Assembly (NCBI GenBank): GCA_944384545.1
Contig: CALWTT010000049.1
Location: forward strand, 1-40,692
Reading direction: 5' to 3'
Length of the DNA: 40,692 nt
From: an uncultured Clostridia bacterium
GTDB taxonomy: Bacteria; Bacillota; Clostridia; Oscillospirales; CAG-272
Below, one piece after another: positions 31,256 through 39,660 of the stretch. The translations under genes and the position numbers were made by a program. Below the pieces are notes generated by a model. That model had not been told where the DNA came from. It did not search any database and saw nothing but the letters and a program-made list of their open reading frames with translations. Positions within the stretch are counted from its first letter, which is position 1. The number at the start of each line of letters is the position of its first letter.

Positions 31256-32173
31256 TTATCCTTTTATCATCTTCTCGATTTCTGACGCAAAATCCTCTTC
31301 CTTTTTCTCAATTCCCTCGCCCTTGTCATAGCGCAGGAAGGAGACCACGCGGATCTTTCCGCCCAGTTCTTTGGCGGTCGCTTCCACATATTTTCCCACT
31401 GTCATCGAGTCGTCCTTTACATACGGCTGTTCCAGCAGGCAGTTGGTCTCGTAGTATTTTCCCATTTTGCCCTTCACGATCCCATCGATGACCTTCTCGG
31501 GCTTGCCGGCAAATTTTGGATCCTGTTCCATCTGCTTCTTCAGGATCTCCATCTCCTCGTCCAGCGCCGACTGCGGCACCGATGCGCGATCCACATACAG
31601 CGCCGGCAGCGCCGCCGCCTGCAGGGCAATGTTCTTGGCAAACGGAGCAAATTCCGGCTTATCCGCTACATCCGTATCAAAGCGGATGATGATACCGGTC
31701 TCACCCGCGCCGTGCACATACGTGCTTACCACGCCCTCCACCAGGGCAAACCGGCGAATGCTCACCTTCTCGTGCAGAATCGCGCCGCTGAGCTCCTGCA
31801 GTGCCTCCTCGACCTTACGGCCGTCTGCCATCGCAGTACCCATGAGTTCCTCTACCGTGCCGGGGCGGGCAGACACCACCGTCTTCAGCAGCTCCTCCAT
31901 AAAGGCGGAAAACGCAGGGCTCTTCGCTGCAAAGTCGGTCTCCGTATTCACCTCCGCCATCACCGTCAGGTTGCCGTCCGTATATATGGACACCACGCCT
32001 TCCGCTGCAATGCGGCTCTGCTTCTTCGCTGCCGTCGCCATTCCCTTCTCACGAAGGATCTTTGTTGCTTCCGCAAAATCCCCGTTCGCTTCGGTCAGCG
32101 CTTTTTTACAATCCATCATCCCGCATCCGGTCTGTCTTCTCAGCTCGGCTACGTCTTTTGCGGTAAATGCCAT
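31256..32173 (-). CDS. tsf: Elongation factor Ts
   Basis: A 305-residue guanine-nucleotide exchange factor for EF-Tu. The N-terminal UBA-like domain MAFTAKDVAELRRQTGCGMM with DCKKALTEANGDF is nearly invariant in the family. The TDFAAKSPAF motif (usually TDFVAKN) contacts EF-Tu. The core repeats follow, with EKVSIRRFALVEGVVSTYVH and a C-terminal helical module including QPYVKDDSMTVGKYVEATAK. ATG 32173 follows AAGGAG. It is 45 bases after rpsB and cotranscribed with it. Confidence 0.97.
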   Translation of the reverse strand: MAFTAKDVAELRRQTGCGMMDCKKALTEANGDFAEATKILREKGMATAAKKQSRIAAEGVVSIYTDGNLTVMAEVNTETDFAAKSPAFSAFMEELLKTVVSARPGTVEELMGTAMADGRKVEEALQELSGAILHEKVSIRRFALVEGVVSTYVHGAGETGIIIRFDTDVADKPEFAPFAKNIALQAAALPALYVDRASVPQSALDEEMEILKKQMEQDPKFAGKPEKVIDGIVKGKMGKYYETNCLLEQPYVKDDSMTVGKYVEATAKELGGKIRVVSFLRYDKGEGIEKKEEDFASEIEKMIKG

Positions 32174-32218
32174 ATATTTCTTCTCCTTGTATTTTTTCTG
32201 TCCTTTGCTTCCGTCGGT

Positions 32219-32986
32219 TCAAGCCTCGGCCGCTTCTGATACTTCCTCGGCAGGCGCCTCCGCTGCCGGCACTTCTGTTGTTGCCGGCGCCTCCGTCGTC
32301 TGCTCGCCGCCTCTGGCCGCAATCACGGCATCGGCCAGCGTGCCCGAGATCAGCTTGATTGCACGGATTGCATCGTCGTTGCCCGGTATGATGTAGTCCA
32401 CTTCATCCGGATCGCAGTTGGTATCCACAATCGCAATCACCGGAATACCCAGCTTCCGCGCTTCCAGAATCGCAATGTGCTCCTTCCGCGTGTCGACCAC
32501 AAACAGAGCCGACGGCAGAGTCTCCATTGTCTTGATGCCGCCATAGTTGCGCTCCAGGTCTTCCATTTCCTTGATCTTCTGCGCCACTTCCTTCTTCGGC
32601 AACAGATTGAACGTACCGTCTTCCTGCATCTTTTCCAGTTCGTTCAGACGCCCGATGCTCTTCCGGATGGTTTTGAAGTTGGTCAGCATTCCGCCCGGCC
32701 AGCGCTCGTTCACATAGTACATGCTGCACTTCTGCGCTTCCTCGCGGATGGTCTCCGCCGCCTGCTTCTTGGTCCCCACAAACAGCAGACTGCCTCCCTC
32801 CTCCACAATGCTCTGCACAAAGTTGTAGGCCTCTTCAAACTTCTTTACCGTCTTCTGCAGATCGATGATATGAATCCCGTTCCGCATGGTGAAGATGTAC
32901 TCGGCCATTTTCGGGTTCCACTTCTTCGTCGGATGTCCGAAATGCACACCCGCTTCCAGAAGCTGCTTGATGGATACGACGAACAT
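32219..32986 (-). CDS. rpsB: 30S ribosomal protein S2
   Basis: A 255-residue small-subunit protein. Family signatures are [71 protein letters not shown] and [20 protein letters not shown]. The tail past residue 230 is Ala/Glu/Pro-rich, a variable extension. ATG 32986 follows AAGGAGG. A leader of about 115 bases with two short hairpins precedes it, and the promoter lies at 33106-33133. The longer open frame upstream is leader, not protein. Confidence 0.97.
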   Translation of the reverse strand: MFVVSIKQLLEAGVHFGHPTKKWNPKMAEYIFTMRNGIHIIDLQKTVKKFEEAYNFVQSIVEEGGSLLFVGTKKQAAETIREEAQKCSMYYVNERWPGGMLTNFKTIRKSIGRLNELEKMQEDGTFNLLPKKEVAQKIKEMEDLERNYGGIKTMETLPSALFVVDTRKEHIAILEARKLGIPVIAIVDTNCDPDEVDYIIPGNDDAIRAIKLISGTLADAVIAARGGEQTTEAPATTEVPAAEAPAEEVSEAAEA

Positions 32987-33038
32987 AGTTGTTCCTCCTT
33001 CGGTTTTTCCGCCACAGGGAGAATTGCCGCACGACCCT

Positions 33039-33100
33039 TTCAGGCACCGGTGCGCTCCGTTCCCTGTGTGTGTAATATTTTCTGTGCCCGGCACAGATAG
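33039..33100 (-). promoter_or_regulatory. rpsB leader with two hairpins, possible autoregulatory element
   Basis: On the minus strand, soon after the promoter, CTGTGC-CGG-GCACAG (33083-33097) and the palindrome GCACCGGTGC (about 33043-33052) can form hairpins. Ribosomal protein operons are often controlled through such leaders; nothing more specific was recognised. Confidence 0.4.
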
Positions 33101-33105
33101 AGCCA

Positions 33106-33133
33106 TTGTATCACATTTTTTTCCTCTTCGCAA
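33106..33133 (-). promoter_or_regulatory. Promoter of rpsB-tsf
   Basis: On the minus strand, -35 TTGCGA (33128-33133), 16-base spacer, -10 TACAAT (33106-33111). Confidence 0.75.
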
Positions 33134-33190
33134 GCCTTCCGCCTGCTTTTTCCGAAAATTCATATTTTTTTTACATTTTCGCCATGCCCC

Positions 33191-33478
33191 TTATACTTTT
33201 CCTCCTCGGCGCGGCTTCGGTGGCGGGCCCGGCGGCGGGCAGCAACCCTCTGCATCCACCAGGATCACATCCTCCCCGATCTTGATGATTTTCTCCCAGG
33301 GGATGATGATGTCCTCCCCATGCAGCCCGAGGAAACCACACCGCACCGGTACGATAATCGCCGTAATCCGACCGTCACATACGTCAAATTCAATGTCGGT
33401 TACATATCCGAGACGACGTCCGTCACAGGAATTGATGACTTCTTTGTCCCGGAAATTTTCACTGGAACAGCATCCCAT
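33191..33478 (-). CDS. YlmC/YmxH-type PRC-barrel protein
   Basis: A 95-residue protein. Residues 5-75 form a PRC barrel of the YlmC/YmxH family found in spore-forming Bacillota: SSENFRDKEVINSCDGRRLG, then VTDIEFDVCDGRITAIIVPV, then EDIIIPWEKIIKIGEDVILV. The N-terminal MGCC and the tail GCCPPPGPPPKPRRGG are lineage features. The family is annotated as sporulation-related through expression and distribution, but the mechanism is unknown. ATG 33478 follows AGGAGG. It lies 13 bases after the M14 peptidase gene and is likely cotranscribed. No terminator is evident before the rpsB promoter. Confidence 0.9.
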   Translation of the reverse strand: MGCCSSENFRDKEVINSCDGRRLGYVTDIEFDVCDGRITAIIVPVRCGFLGLHGEDIIIPWEKIIKIGEDVILVDAEGCCPPPGPPPKPRRGGKV

Positions 33479-33491
33479 ATCCGTACTCCTC

Positions 33492-34400
33492 CTATCGATA
33501 CATGCCGGCCGACGCAAACAGCATCCGCCGCAGTCGCATATAGATTTCCGGCCCCTGCCGGATCGGCAGCGGATTGCAGCCCCGCCCGCACTCCACCGTG
33601 TAGGAACGCAGACGAAGCCGCTCCGCCGCATAATCGCTCATACCGCCGTACGCCGCCATTCCGTCCGCGCTGCCAAGCCGGTAACCCGACAGCCGCGCAA
33701 GACGCGCACCTGTTTCCTGCGCACCGGCAATGGGCGGATCGGTCGGATGATAGAAAATTTCTTCTCCCTGTGTGTGCAGGGTCAGGATCAGTGCCGGCCG
33801 CAACAGGGACAGAAAACGGCAAAGCGCCGCCACCTCCGGTTCCGATCCCGCATACGCACCGCTGTATCGTGTCGGGCACCCGCTCGTTATCCCCGCCTCC
33901 CGCTCTTTCTCGCGATAGGCTTCATATCCGGCATCATAGTTATGGTTCAGATCCACCCCCCGCGCATTCGCCTGCCAATACCGGAAATCCCCGCTTCCGC
34001 CATTCTGACGCATAAGACGGCCTCGAAGCGGCCCGCCCGCCTCCGCTCCATGCAGCTGGATCTCCACACCGTCCGGATTCAGCATCGGAAGAATATACAG
34101 ACTTCGTTCTTCTCCCTCCGCATCCTTCCCGCGCAGCGTAAGCATACGGCAATACTCCTCGGTAAACCGATACAGCAACAGGGTCGTAATCCATTCCATA
34201 CCGTGGTGCGCCCCCACATACAGAATGGCGCGCGGACCGCTCCCGATCCGCAGAAATCCCAGACGCCGCCCCAGCAGACTCCGCCCGATGCTGCCGCTGC
34301 CGAGAAAACCGTACCGATCCAGCAAGCGCCTCTCGCAGACCGTCCGACGCGCCTCGTCCGGCGGCGCCGAAAAATACGAAAATCTTCGCTCTCCTGCCAT
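33492..34400 (-). CDS. M14 family zinc carboxypeptidase
   Basis: A 302-residue metallopeptidase. Zinc ligands fit HxxE at H66-E69 (AHHGMEW) and H209 in LTLHTQGEE. Substrate-binding residues are in NARGVDLNHNYD, which matches the RxxDxNRN-type motif, and the catalytic Glu is E270 in YTVECGRG. Relatives in spore formers cleave gamma-D-Glu-diamino acid bonds in peptidoglycan peptides. No signal peptide or LysM domain is visible, so it may act inside the cell, for instance on recycled or spore muropeptides. ATG 34400 follows GGAGGAGG. It is divergent from a membrane protein and followed by the YlmC-like gene. Confidence 0.92.
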   Translation of the reverse strand: MAGERRFSYFSAPPDEARRTVCERRLLDRYGFLGSGSIGRSLLGRRLGFLRIGSGPRAILYVGAHHGMEWITTLLLYRFTEEYCRMLTLRGKDAEGEERSLYILPMLNPDGVEIQLHGAEAGGPLRGRLMRQNGGSGDFRYWQANARGVDLNHNYDAGYEAYREKEREAGITSGCPTRYSGAYAGSEPEVAALCRFLSLLRPALILTLHTQGEEIFYHPTDPPIAGAQETGARLARLSGYRLGSADGMAAYGGMSDYAAERLRLRSYTVECGRGCNPLPIRQGPEIYMRLRRMLFASAGMYR

Positions 34401-34465
34401 ACACAGTCCTCCTCCCTTCATCTTATGCGCACAGGAACGGAAAATGAACGGCCAATGGACCGCTC

Positions 34466-34494
34466 TTGACTTTTTCCCGCCCGCGGCGTATAAT
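34466..34494 (+). promoter_or_regulatory. Promoter of the 248-residue membrane protein gene
   Basis: -35 TTGACT (34466-34471), 17-base spacer, -10 TATAAT (34489-34494). About 115 bases of leader precede the ATG. Confidence 0.85.
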
Positions 34495-34614
34495 AAACGT
34501 AGAATCAAAACATACAAACGGGCAAAAGAAAACTGCGCGGGCCCTGCGGCATCGCGTCTTTCCCGCCGTGCAAAAACGGCGCACCCTGCCTGTCCCCACC
34601 GCTCAGGAGGCCCT

Positions 34615-35361
34615 ATGATCGCATACGAACATCCTCTCCCTTCACGCGAATTCCGTCATTTTATTCTCATACTTCTGTCCTCGGATCTGCTCGCAGCCAT
34701 TCTCGCCGTGCTCCGTTTTTCGGTTATGTCTGACACCATTGGACTTGTTCTGTATTATCTTTGTTCGGTTCTCACGCTCTTTCCCCAGTTTGCTGCGCTT
34801 GGCGGCGCTTTCTTCCTGCTGGGAAGGGGGGATGTCCGCCGCAGCTGTCTCCTGCTCCTCGCTGCCGCCGGCGGACTCTTCCTTTCCCTGCTCATTACCG
34901 GGGTGCGCGAAAGCCTGCTTTACTGGGATTTCGATTTTGTCTCCGCTCTTCTCACGCAAATCGGAGCCGCACTGGCCAATACCATTCTCTATGCCGCTCT
35001 GCATTTTGCCGTTCTTGCGGTTGTCTATCTGCTTTTCTTTCGCGGAGAACCCGTCTCCCGCGAGCAACCCGCATTCTTCGGACGCGGAACACTCCCCCGC
35101 GCCGGTCTCATTGCCGCTCTTGCCACTCTGATTGTCAAACTGTTCAGCCTTGTTCCCGATACGATCGACTTCTTTACCGTCTACTGGCCGAATATTTATG
35201 ACAACGAAATTGTTATGATTGTTTTTGACTATATTTTTCTTGTCCTTTCCCTCTTTCTCGGTTACCTGGTGGCCGGTGCTGCGGAAATCTATTTTGCCGC
35301 CTGCGTTGCACCGGATCCGGAAGGAGATATCCGCACCCCCTCTTCCAAGCACCGGGTATAA
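34615..35361 (+). CDS. Unrecognised polytopic membrane protein
   Basis: A 248-residue protein with about six TM helices: near 15-35, 40-65, 72-92, 110-140, 155-180 and 195-225. No family was recognised. Polar features are few: RGDVRRS after the third helix, the acidic segment PDTIDFFTVYWPNIYDNE between helices five and six, and the tail APDPEGDIRTPSSKHRV. ATG 34615 follows AGGAGG. The frame is open for about 390 bases further upstream, but that part crosses the promoter and the neighbouring gene. Single-gene transcript with strong promoter and terminator. The function could be transport or envelope related; there is no evidence for either. Confidence 0.82.
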   Translation: MIAYEHPLPSREFRHFILILLSSDLLAAILAVLRFSVMSDTIGLVLYYLCSVLTLFPQFAALGGAFFLLGRGDVRRSCLLLLAAAGGLFLSLLITGVRESLLYWDFDFVSALLTQIGAALANTILYAALHFAVLAVVYLLFFRGEPVSREQPAFFGRGTLPRAGLIAALATLIVKLFSLVPDTIDFFTVYWPNIYDNEIVMIVFDYIFLVLSLFLGYLVAGAAEIYFAACVAPDPEGDIRTPSSKHRV

Positions 35362-35377
35362 CCCCCTGACCACGACG

Positions 35378-35418
35378 AAAAGACGGCTTCCCGCATCCGA
35401 AACGGGAAGCCGTCTTTT
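35378..35418. terminator. Bidirectional terminator
   Basis: Perfect 16-bp stem AAAAGACGGCTTCCCG / CGGGAAGCCGTCTTTT with a 9-base loop. T runs occur on both strands, so it closes both the membrane protein gene and the minus-strand sir2 operon. Confidence 0.92.
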
Positions 35419-35506
35419 GTGTTACAGGGCGCAGCATGCTCTGTTTTACCTGGCGCGGAAAACGCCGCTCCGTGATTCTGCGGTTGAACGGAAAGCCCGG
35501 ATTGGA

Positions 35507-36340
35507 TCATGAGAGGGCGTCAGGCACCGGATCCGCGACATGGCTGTCAGGCAGATGGACCATCGTCTCGGCCAGCACCTGACCGACCGGGCGCCGGATA
35601 ACAAGATCCGCATAACGGTCCGCCGGCGTTTCGCTCAGGTTGATCAGAACCCATCGGCTGCGCGGCCGGGAAAGCGTCAGCAGGGATGCGGCCGGCTGTA
35701 CGGTCAGGGATGTGCCCGCCACGATCACAAGATCTGCCTGCGACATCTCCTCCTCCGCTGCCCGGAAAACTGCCGCAGGCAGTGCCTCTCCGTACAGCAC
35801 CACATCCGGTTTCATCCGGCCGCCGCACAGTGGACAATGCGGCACCGTCTCATCACACCTGAGAAGGAACGAAAGATCACGGACCGCGCCGCAGGAAAGG
35901 CATCGGTTCCGATGCACACTGCCATGCAATTCCAGCACACGGCGACTTCCCGCCATCTGGTGCAGACCGTCAATGTTTTGCGTGATCACCGCAGAAAGGC
36001 GTCCTTCCCGCTCCCAGCGCGCCAAAGCAAAATGCGCCGGGTTCGGCCGCGCGTCCGGATGCAGCATTGCCGTGCGATAAAAGCGATAAAAAGATTCCGT
36101 GTGCTCTGAAAAATAGGATGCATGTAGAACCTGCTCCGGACGCATCCCTTCAAACTCCCCGTGGTATAGCCCATCCGCGCTCCGGAAATCCGGGATGCCG
36201 CTCTCGCAGGAAACGCCGGCGCCGCCAAAAAACACCGCATGTGTCGCCTCGCTCAACATCTGCGACAGCTTTTGTGCTTCTGCCGATATTCCTTTCCGCT
36301 CCTCCGCCGATTTCCGGGAGAAATCCTCTTTCTGCGACAT
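35507..36340 (-). CDS. NAD-dependent protein deacylase, Sir2 family
   Basis: A 277-residue sirtuin that removes acetyl or other acyl groups from lysine, using NAD. The NAD-binding FFGGAGVSCESGIPDFRS (38-54), TQNIDGLH (120-127) and the catalytic H139 in LELHGSVH are present. The zinc site is CLSC (C147, C150) and CPLC (C169, C172). The rest of the NAD site is VAGTSLTVQPA and the later LINLSETPAD. ATG 36340 follows AAAGGT; the start lies 5 bases beyond the NYN gene stop, with the ribosome site inside that gene's end. It closes the six-gene minus-strand run. Confidence 0.95.
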   Translation of the reverse strand: MSQKEDFSRKSAEERKGISAEAQKLSQMLSEATHAVFFGGAGVSCESGIPDFRSADGLYHGEFEGMRPEQVLHASYFSEHTESFYRFYRTAMLHPDARPNPAHFALARWEREGRLSAVITQNIDGLHQMAGSRRVLELHGSVHRNRCLSCGAVRDLSFLLRCDETVPHCPLCGGRMKPDVVLYGEALPAAVFRAAEEEMSQADLVIVAGTSLTVQPAASLLTLSRPRSRWVLINLSETPADRYADLVIRRPVGQVLAETMVHLPDSHVADPVPDALS

Positions 36341-36345
36341 ACGGA

Positions 36346-37071
36346 TTACCTTTTTTTCTTTTCCCGTATCCAGACCATCATCCCCTCCTGCCGGAAATCG
36401 CATCCGATGCTGTTACGGAAAAAATCCTGCTTGCTCCCCGTCGAATACGTCTTATGATTGAACTGCGGATACCGCTTGCTCAATTGCTGCACCACGGTGC
36501 TGTACTGCGCCCATCCCTCCGCGTCCATTCCGCCGCGGATAATTTCATATACCGCCTCCCGGATCTTGCGGATACTCGGCGCCTGGACATTCTCTGTCTT
36601 CTGTTCACTCTCTGCCTCTTTCTGCCGCTCCGGACGCGCCTCGTACAGCTTGTCCAGCATCAAAAACCGATCGCTCGACTTGGAGAGCGACAGCGGGGTT
36701 TTGTTCTCCCCAGCGATGACCATGTATTTTCCGCCCTCTTTCAGCCGTTGCGCCAGACGGGCGAAATCGCTGTCACTTGTGGCAATACAGAATGCATCCA
36801 CCTCGCCCGAATAGAAAATATCCATAGCATCAATGGCCATGACCAGATCGGTCGAATTTTTGCCCTTTACCTGGCTGAATGCCTGAATCGGCAGGATTCC
36901 CTCGCTGATCGCCGTCGCTTTCCAGGGATTGTTCGCGTCAAAATCCCCGTAGGCGCGCTTGATCTTCACCGTCCCCAGTTCTTCCAGTTCCTCGATGATG
37001 ACATCATAGTACTTCGGAGATACGTTTTCCGTGTCGATCAGCAGCGCCATCTGATATTCTTCATTTTCCAT
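36346..37071 (-). CDS. NYN domain protein (LabA-like) with C-terminal LOTUS/OST-HTH domain
   Basis: A 241-residue predicted RNase. The NYN (PIN-like) domain covers residues 5-130, with acidic metal-binding residues in ALLIDTENVS, KNSTDLVMAIDAMD and ATSDSDFARLAQ. The motif MVIAGENKTPLSL follows. After a charged linker (about 140-165), residues 165-240 form a winged-helix OST-HTH/LOTUS domain (IRKIREAVYEIIRGGMDAEG, and VQQLSKRYPQFNHKTY near the recognition helix), which binds RNA in relatives. ATG 37071 follows AGAGGAG. It lies between the acyltransferase and sir2 genes. Targets unknown. Confidence 0.92.
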   Translation of the reverse strand: MENEEYQMALLIDTENVSPKYYDVIIEELEELGTVKIKRAYGDFDANNPWKATAISEGILPIQAFSQVKGKNSTDLVMAIDAMDIFYSGEVDAFCIATSDSDFARLAQRLKEGGKYMVIAGENKTPLSLSKSSDRFLMLDKLYEARPERQKEAESEQKTENVQAPSIRKIREAVYEIIRGGMDAEGWAQYSTVVQQLSKRYPQFNHKTYSTGSKQDFFRNSIGCDFRQEGMMVWIREKKKR

Positions 37072-37106
37072 CTCACGCTCTCCTCTCATGCCCGTTTCCT
37101 GCACTT

Positions 37107-38006
37107 TCACAGCGATGCCCGATTCACGCCGGGAACGTACAGGCCGTATCCCCAGCCCGTCGCCTGCCCCGCGCGCAGACGATCGATGTAGGCCCGGCGC
37201 AAAGAAGTATTGCCCGGCAGATGATCCGGATTGCCGTCATAAAGGCAGTCAAAAAGTCGCCACAGATCCTCATTTCCCGGATCGTCACGCCATTCCAGCA
37301 ACTCATAGTCCGAAGCAAACAGACGGATGCGTGACTGTTCCGCGAGCATCGATGCATGCGCAGGATACAGAAGCCAGGAATGACACACAAAGGCGATTGC
37401 GTCGGCATCCTCTGCAAAAAATGCTGCCGCCTCCCGATAAGACGCACGGCAGGCCTCCCGATCCAGCGGCGCTCCGCTGCGCGGAATATGTACATTGATC
37501 ACGCGGCTCTTCGGCCCCAGAACAAAGTTTTTCTCTTTATTTTCATAGGAATGTCGGAACGGCTCAATTTCAAACTGCAATCTTCCGAGGGCAAAGCGTG
37601 TCAGCTCGAAAAAGCGTGGGAACCAATCCCCCACAAATGTGCCGGGAATCCCGTACACCAGCATGCATTCTTCCAGTTTGTACGCCAGATCGGCCATGCT
37701 GTCCTCGTAGATACGCAGAGAAATTCCCTTTTCCATGTACCGCTGCTTTGCATGCCGGGTCAGACAAAGGAAAAAAAGCAGTTCTGCGACATACGGATGC
37801 TGTGATACGCTCTTGGCACAGGCACGCACCTGCTTCAATGCATCCCCGTATCCGGTCAGCTTGTCCTGCTCGTATGCAGACACAAGAGCAAAAAATGCAT
37901 GCCCCTCCGGCGCCTTTTCCAAGGCGCTGTAACAATGGATAAGTGCCGCCTGTGCTTCTTCCGGATATCCGTGTGTCTGCAAATACCTCTGAAGATACTC
38001 TTTCAT
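37107..38006 (-). CDS. Acyltransferase domain protein (NAT_N + GNAT_C type)
   Basis: A 299-residue soluble protein matching clostridial acyltransferase-domain proteins built from an N-terminal NAT_N-like helical region (to about 120) and a GNAT-like C-terminal fold. Recognised segments are VYGIPGTFVGDWFPRFFEL, LGRLQFEIEPF, NVHIPRSGAPLDREA and AIAFVCHSWLLYP. The acceptor and acyl donor are unknown, and this is based on recalled family appearance. ATG 38006 follows AAGGAGG. It is 10 bases beyond smpB and 35 bases before the NYN gene, so it is cotranscribed; the Sir2 deacylase two genes on could in principle reverse its modification. Confidence 0.8.
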   Translation of the reverse strand: MKEYLQRYLQTHGYPEEAQAALIHCYSALEKAPEGHAFFALVSAYEQDKLTGYGDALKQVRACAKSVSQHPYVAELLFFLCLTRHAKQRYMEKGISLRIYEDSMADLAYKLEECMLVYGIPGTFVGDWFPRFFELTRFALGRLQFEIEPFRHSYENKEKNFVLGPKSRVINVHIPRSGAPLDREACRASYREAAAFFAEDADAIAFVCHSWLLYPAHASMLAEQSRIRLFASDYELLEWRDDPGNEDLWRLFDCLYDGNPDHLPGNTSLRRAYIDRLRAGQATGWGYGLYVPGVNRASL

Positions 38007-38016
38007 CGTTTCCTCC

Positions 38017-38487
38017 TTAATAGTCCGTGCGGTCTCCTTTGGTGACGCGCTCTATCGTGCGCTCCGCGCTCCTCTTTGCATCACTTTCACGCTTGTCATA
38101 CAGTTTCTTTCCTTTGCAGAGCCCCACCGCCACTTTCACATGTGAACCCAGAAAATACAGCGATAGCGGAACCAGCGTATACCCCTCACGGGAAATCAGA
38201 CCCGCCAGTTGCATGATCTCCCGCTTATGCATTAAAAGTTTCCGGTCACGCAGCGGGTCCCGATTGAATATATTTCCCTGCTCGTAGGGACTGATATGAA
38301 TTCCCGTTGCTATCAGTTCCCCTTTTTCCACCGAGCAATAGGAATCTTTCAGATTCACCGTGCCGCGACGCAGCGATTTTACTTCTGTTCCGTATAGCGC
38401 GATCCCGGCCTCGTATACCTTTTCCACAAAATAGTCATGGCGCGCCTTCCGGTTCTCTGCAATGAGTTTCCTGCTCTTTTCAGGCAA
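38017..38487 (-). CDS. smpB: SsrA-binding protein
   Basis: A 156-residue protein that carries tmRNA to stalled ribosomes. Conserved parts are IAENRKARHDYFVEKVYEAG, LYGTEVKSLRRGTVNLKDSY, HISPYEQGN, and DPLRDRKLLMHKREI, then GLCKGKKLYDKRE and the basic C-terminal tail that enters the mRNA channel. The TTG at 38487 is used: AAAGGAG lies 10 bases upstream, giving the family's usual length and the N-terminus MPEKSRKLIAENRKAR. The ribosome site overlaps the end of the flavin reductase gene. The tmRNA gene itself is not seen in this window. Confidence 0.96.
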   Translation of the reverse strand: MPEKSRKLIAENRKARHDYFVEKVYEAGIALYGTEVKSLRRGTVNLKDSYCSVEKGELIATGIHISPYEQGNIFNRDPLRDRKLLMHKREIMQLAGLISREGYTLVPLSLYFLGSHVKVAVGLCKGKKLYDKRESDAKRSAERTIERVTKGDRTDY

Positions 38488-38503
38488 AACTTCCCCACTC
38501 CTT

Positions 38504-39019
38504 TCAGGCCTCGTCCTCCGCGCGCAGTATCTGCTCGATCTCATACACATATACCGTGTGGAAGTCTGCGGCCGCATAATGGGAAAGCAATGCCGGGTCC
38601 GCAAAGCCCTCCGGCCGGATCCGATCGGTGTACAGTTTCCGCAGGCAGAACACCAAACGGGCTTCGTTATAATATACATATCCACCCGTGTGTCGCACAG
38701 GAGTCAATCCGCAGGCTTTTGCCTTATCGACATGTCTGCCGCTCTCCTTCCCGCAAAAAGCGAGTGCCTTCCGATACTCCGGCGCAAAGAAGCAGGCCGT
38801 CATCCGCGTTCCCGCTTCGCTGAATTCATGCGTATACCGCTGTGGGCGGATATAACAAAAACATACCGGCTTTCCCCACAGAATGCCAAGCCCACCCCAA
38901 CTGGCCGTCATACTGTTAAAGCTGCCGTCATCCTTACTGGCTGTCAGCAGCATCCAGTCCTGCCCAATCAATGAAAATACATTTTCTTCGGTTTCTTCCG
39001 GGCGAATCGGTACAAACAT
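38504..39019 (-). CDS. Flavin reductase family protein (FMN-binding split barrel)
   Basis: A 171-residue flavoprotein with the split-barrel fold. Visible motifs are DWMLLTASKDDGSFNSMTAS with WGGLGILWGKPVCFCYIRP, which form the FMN site, then SEAGTRMTACFF and FCGKESGRHVDKAKACGL. Such small enzymes reduce flavins or act as flavoreductases of unknown substrate in anaerobes. ATG 39019 follows AGGGAGG. It lies 57 bases after the ECF S component and 16 bases before smpB, in the same run. Confidence 0.93.
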   Translation of the reverse strand: MFVPIRPEETEENVFSLIGQDWMLLTASKDDGSFNSMTASWGGLGILWGKPVCFCYIRPQRYTHEFSEAGTRMTACFFAPEYRKALAFCGKESGRHVDKAKACGLTPVRHTGGYVYYNEARLVFCLRKLYTDRIRPEGFADPALLSHYAAADFHTVYVYEIEQILRAEDEA

Positions 39020-39076
39020 TCACTTTCCTCCCTATAAACACATATCGTTCCGGCGGTCCTTGCCGAATCATCTCTT

Positions 39077-39616
39077 CTATTGCAGCCCCGGCAGCCTGTC
39101 ACCGATCCCCGGAATACGCCGCAAACCAACGGTCAGCAGAACGCCCGTTACCAGTCCAACCGCTCCCTGTACCAGATTGGCCGGCACGGACGCAAGTGCA
39201 CCAAGCCCATATCCCAATGCCGCTGCCTCATATCCGAAATATCCAAGAACCATGATGCTTTCCGCAAGCAGACCGCACACCACATACATCACATTCCGAC
39301 GCCATGCATCTTTTGTCGGGAGAAATGCGCGGCCGAGAAGCCCTGCAATCAGCGCCATGCACGCCTTGATCAACAAGGTTCCGGGCGCATAATATACATA
39401 CCCGGTCAAAAGATCCGCGAGCATGGAGCCCAGTCCCGCCGCTACCGCTCCGGGTATCGGCCCCAGCGCAACCGAAGCCGTTAATATGAATCCATCCCCC
39501 AAATGGATGTACCCGTGTGTCGCAGGTGACGGAATCTGAATCATCAGTGTAGCTATACAAATCAATGCGGCAAAAAATGCGCACATCACCAAGCGTTCGG
39601 ATTTGCTGCTTTTCAT
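39077..39616 (-). CDS. ECF transporter S component
   Basis: A 179-residue substrate-binding membrane subunit of an energy-coupling-factor vitamin transporter, with six TM helices. Typical S-component features are MCAFFAALICIATLMIQIP, GYIHLGDGFILTASVALGP, and the GSMLADLLTGY motif that contacts EcfT. The energising EcfA/A'/T genes are not in the window, so it would use the shared group II module. The substrate cannot be read from sequence; the family includes riboflavin- and other vitamin-type transporters. ATG 39616 follows AAAGGTGAGG. Promoter at 39667-39695. Confidence 0.92.
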   Translation of the reverse strand: MKSSKSERLVMCAFFAALICIATLMIQIPSPATHGYIHLGDGFILTASVALGPIPGAVAAGLGSMLADLLTGYVYYAPGTLLIKACMALIAGLLGRAFLPTKDAWRRNVMYVVCGLLAESIMVLGYFGYEAAALGYGLGALASVPANLVQGAVGLVTGVLLTVGLRRIPGIGDRLPGLQ

Positions 39617-39660
39617 ATCCTCACCTTTCCACTCCCAGTATATGCCGCAATCCACAGATC

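Noticed and set aside
32886..34469. A 527-codon plus-strand frame
   Set aside because: It runs antisense to the rpsB start, its leader, the YlmC-like and M14 genes; its composition is Arg/His/Pro-rich, as expected for a shadow frame.
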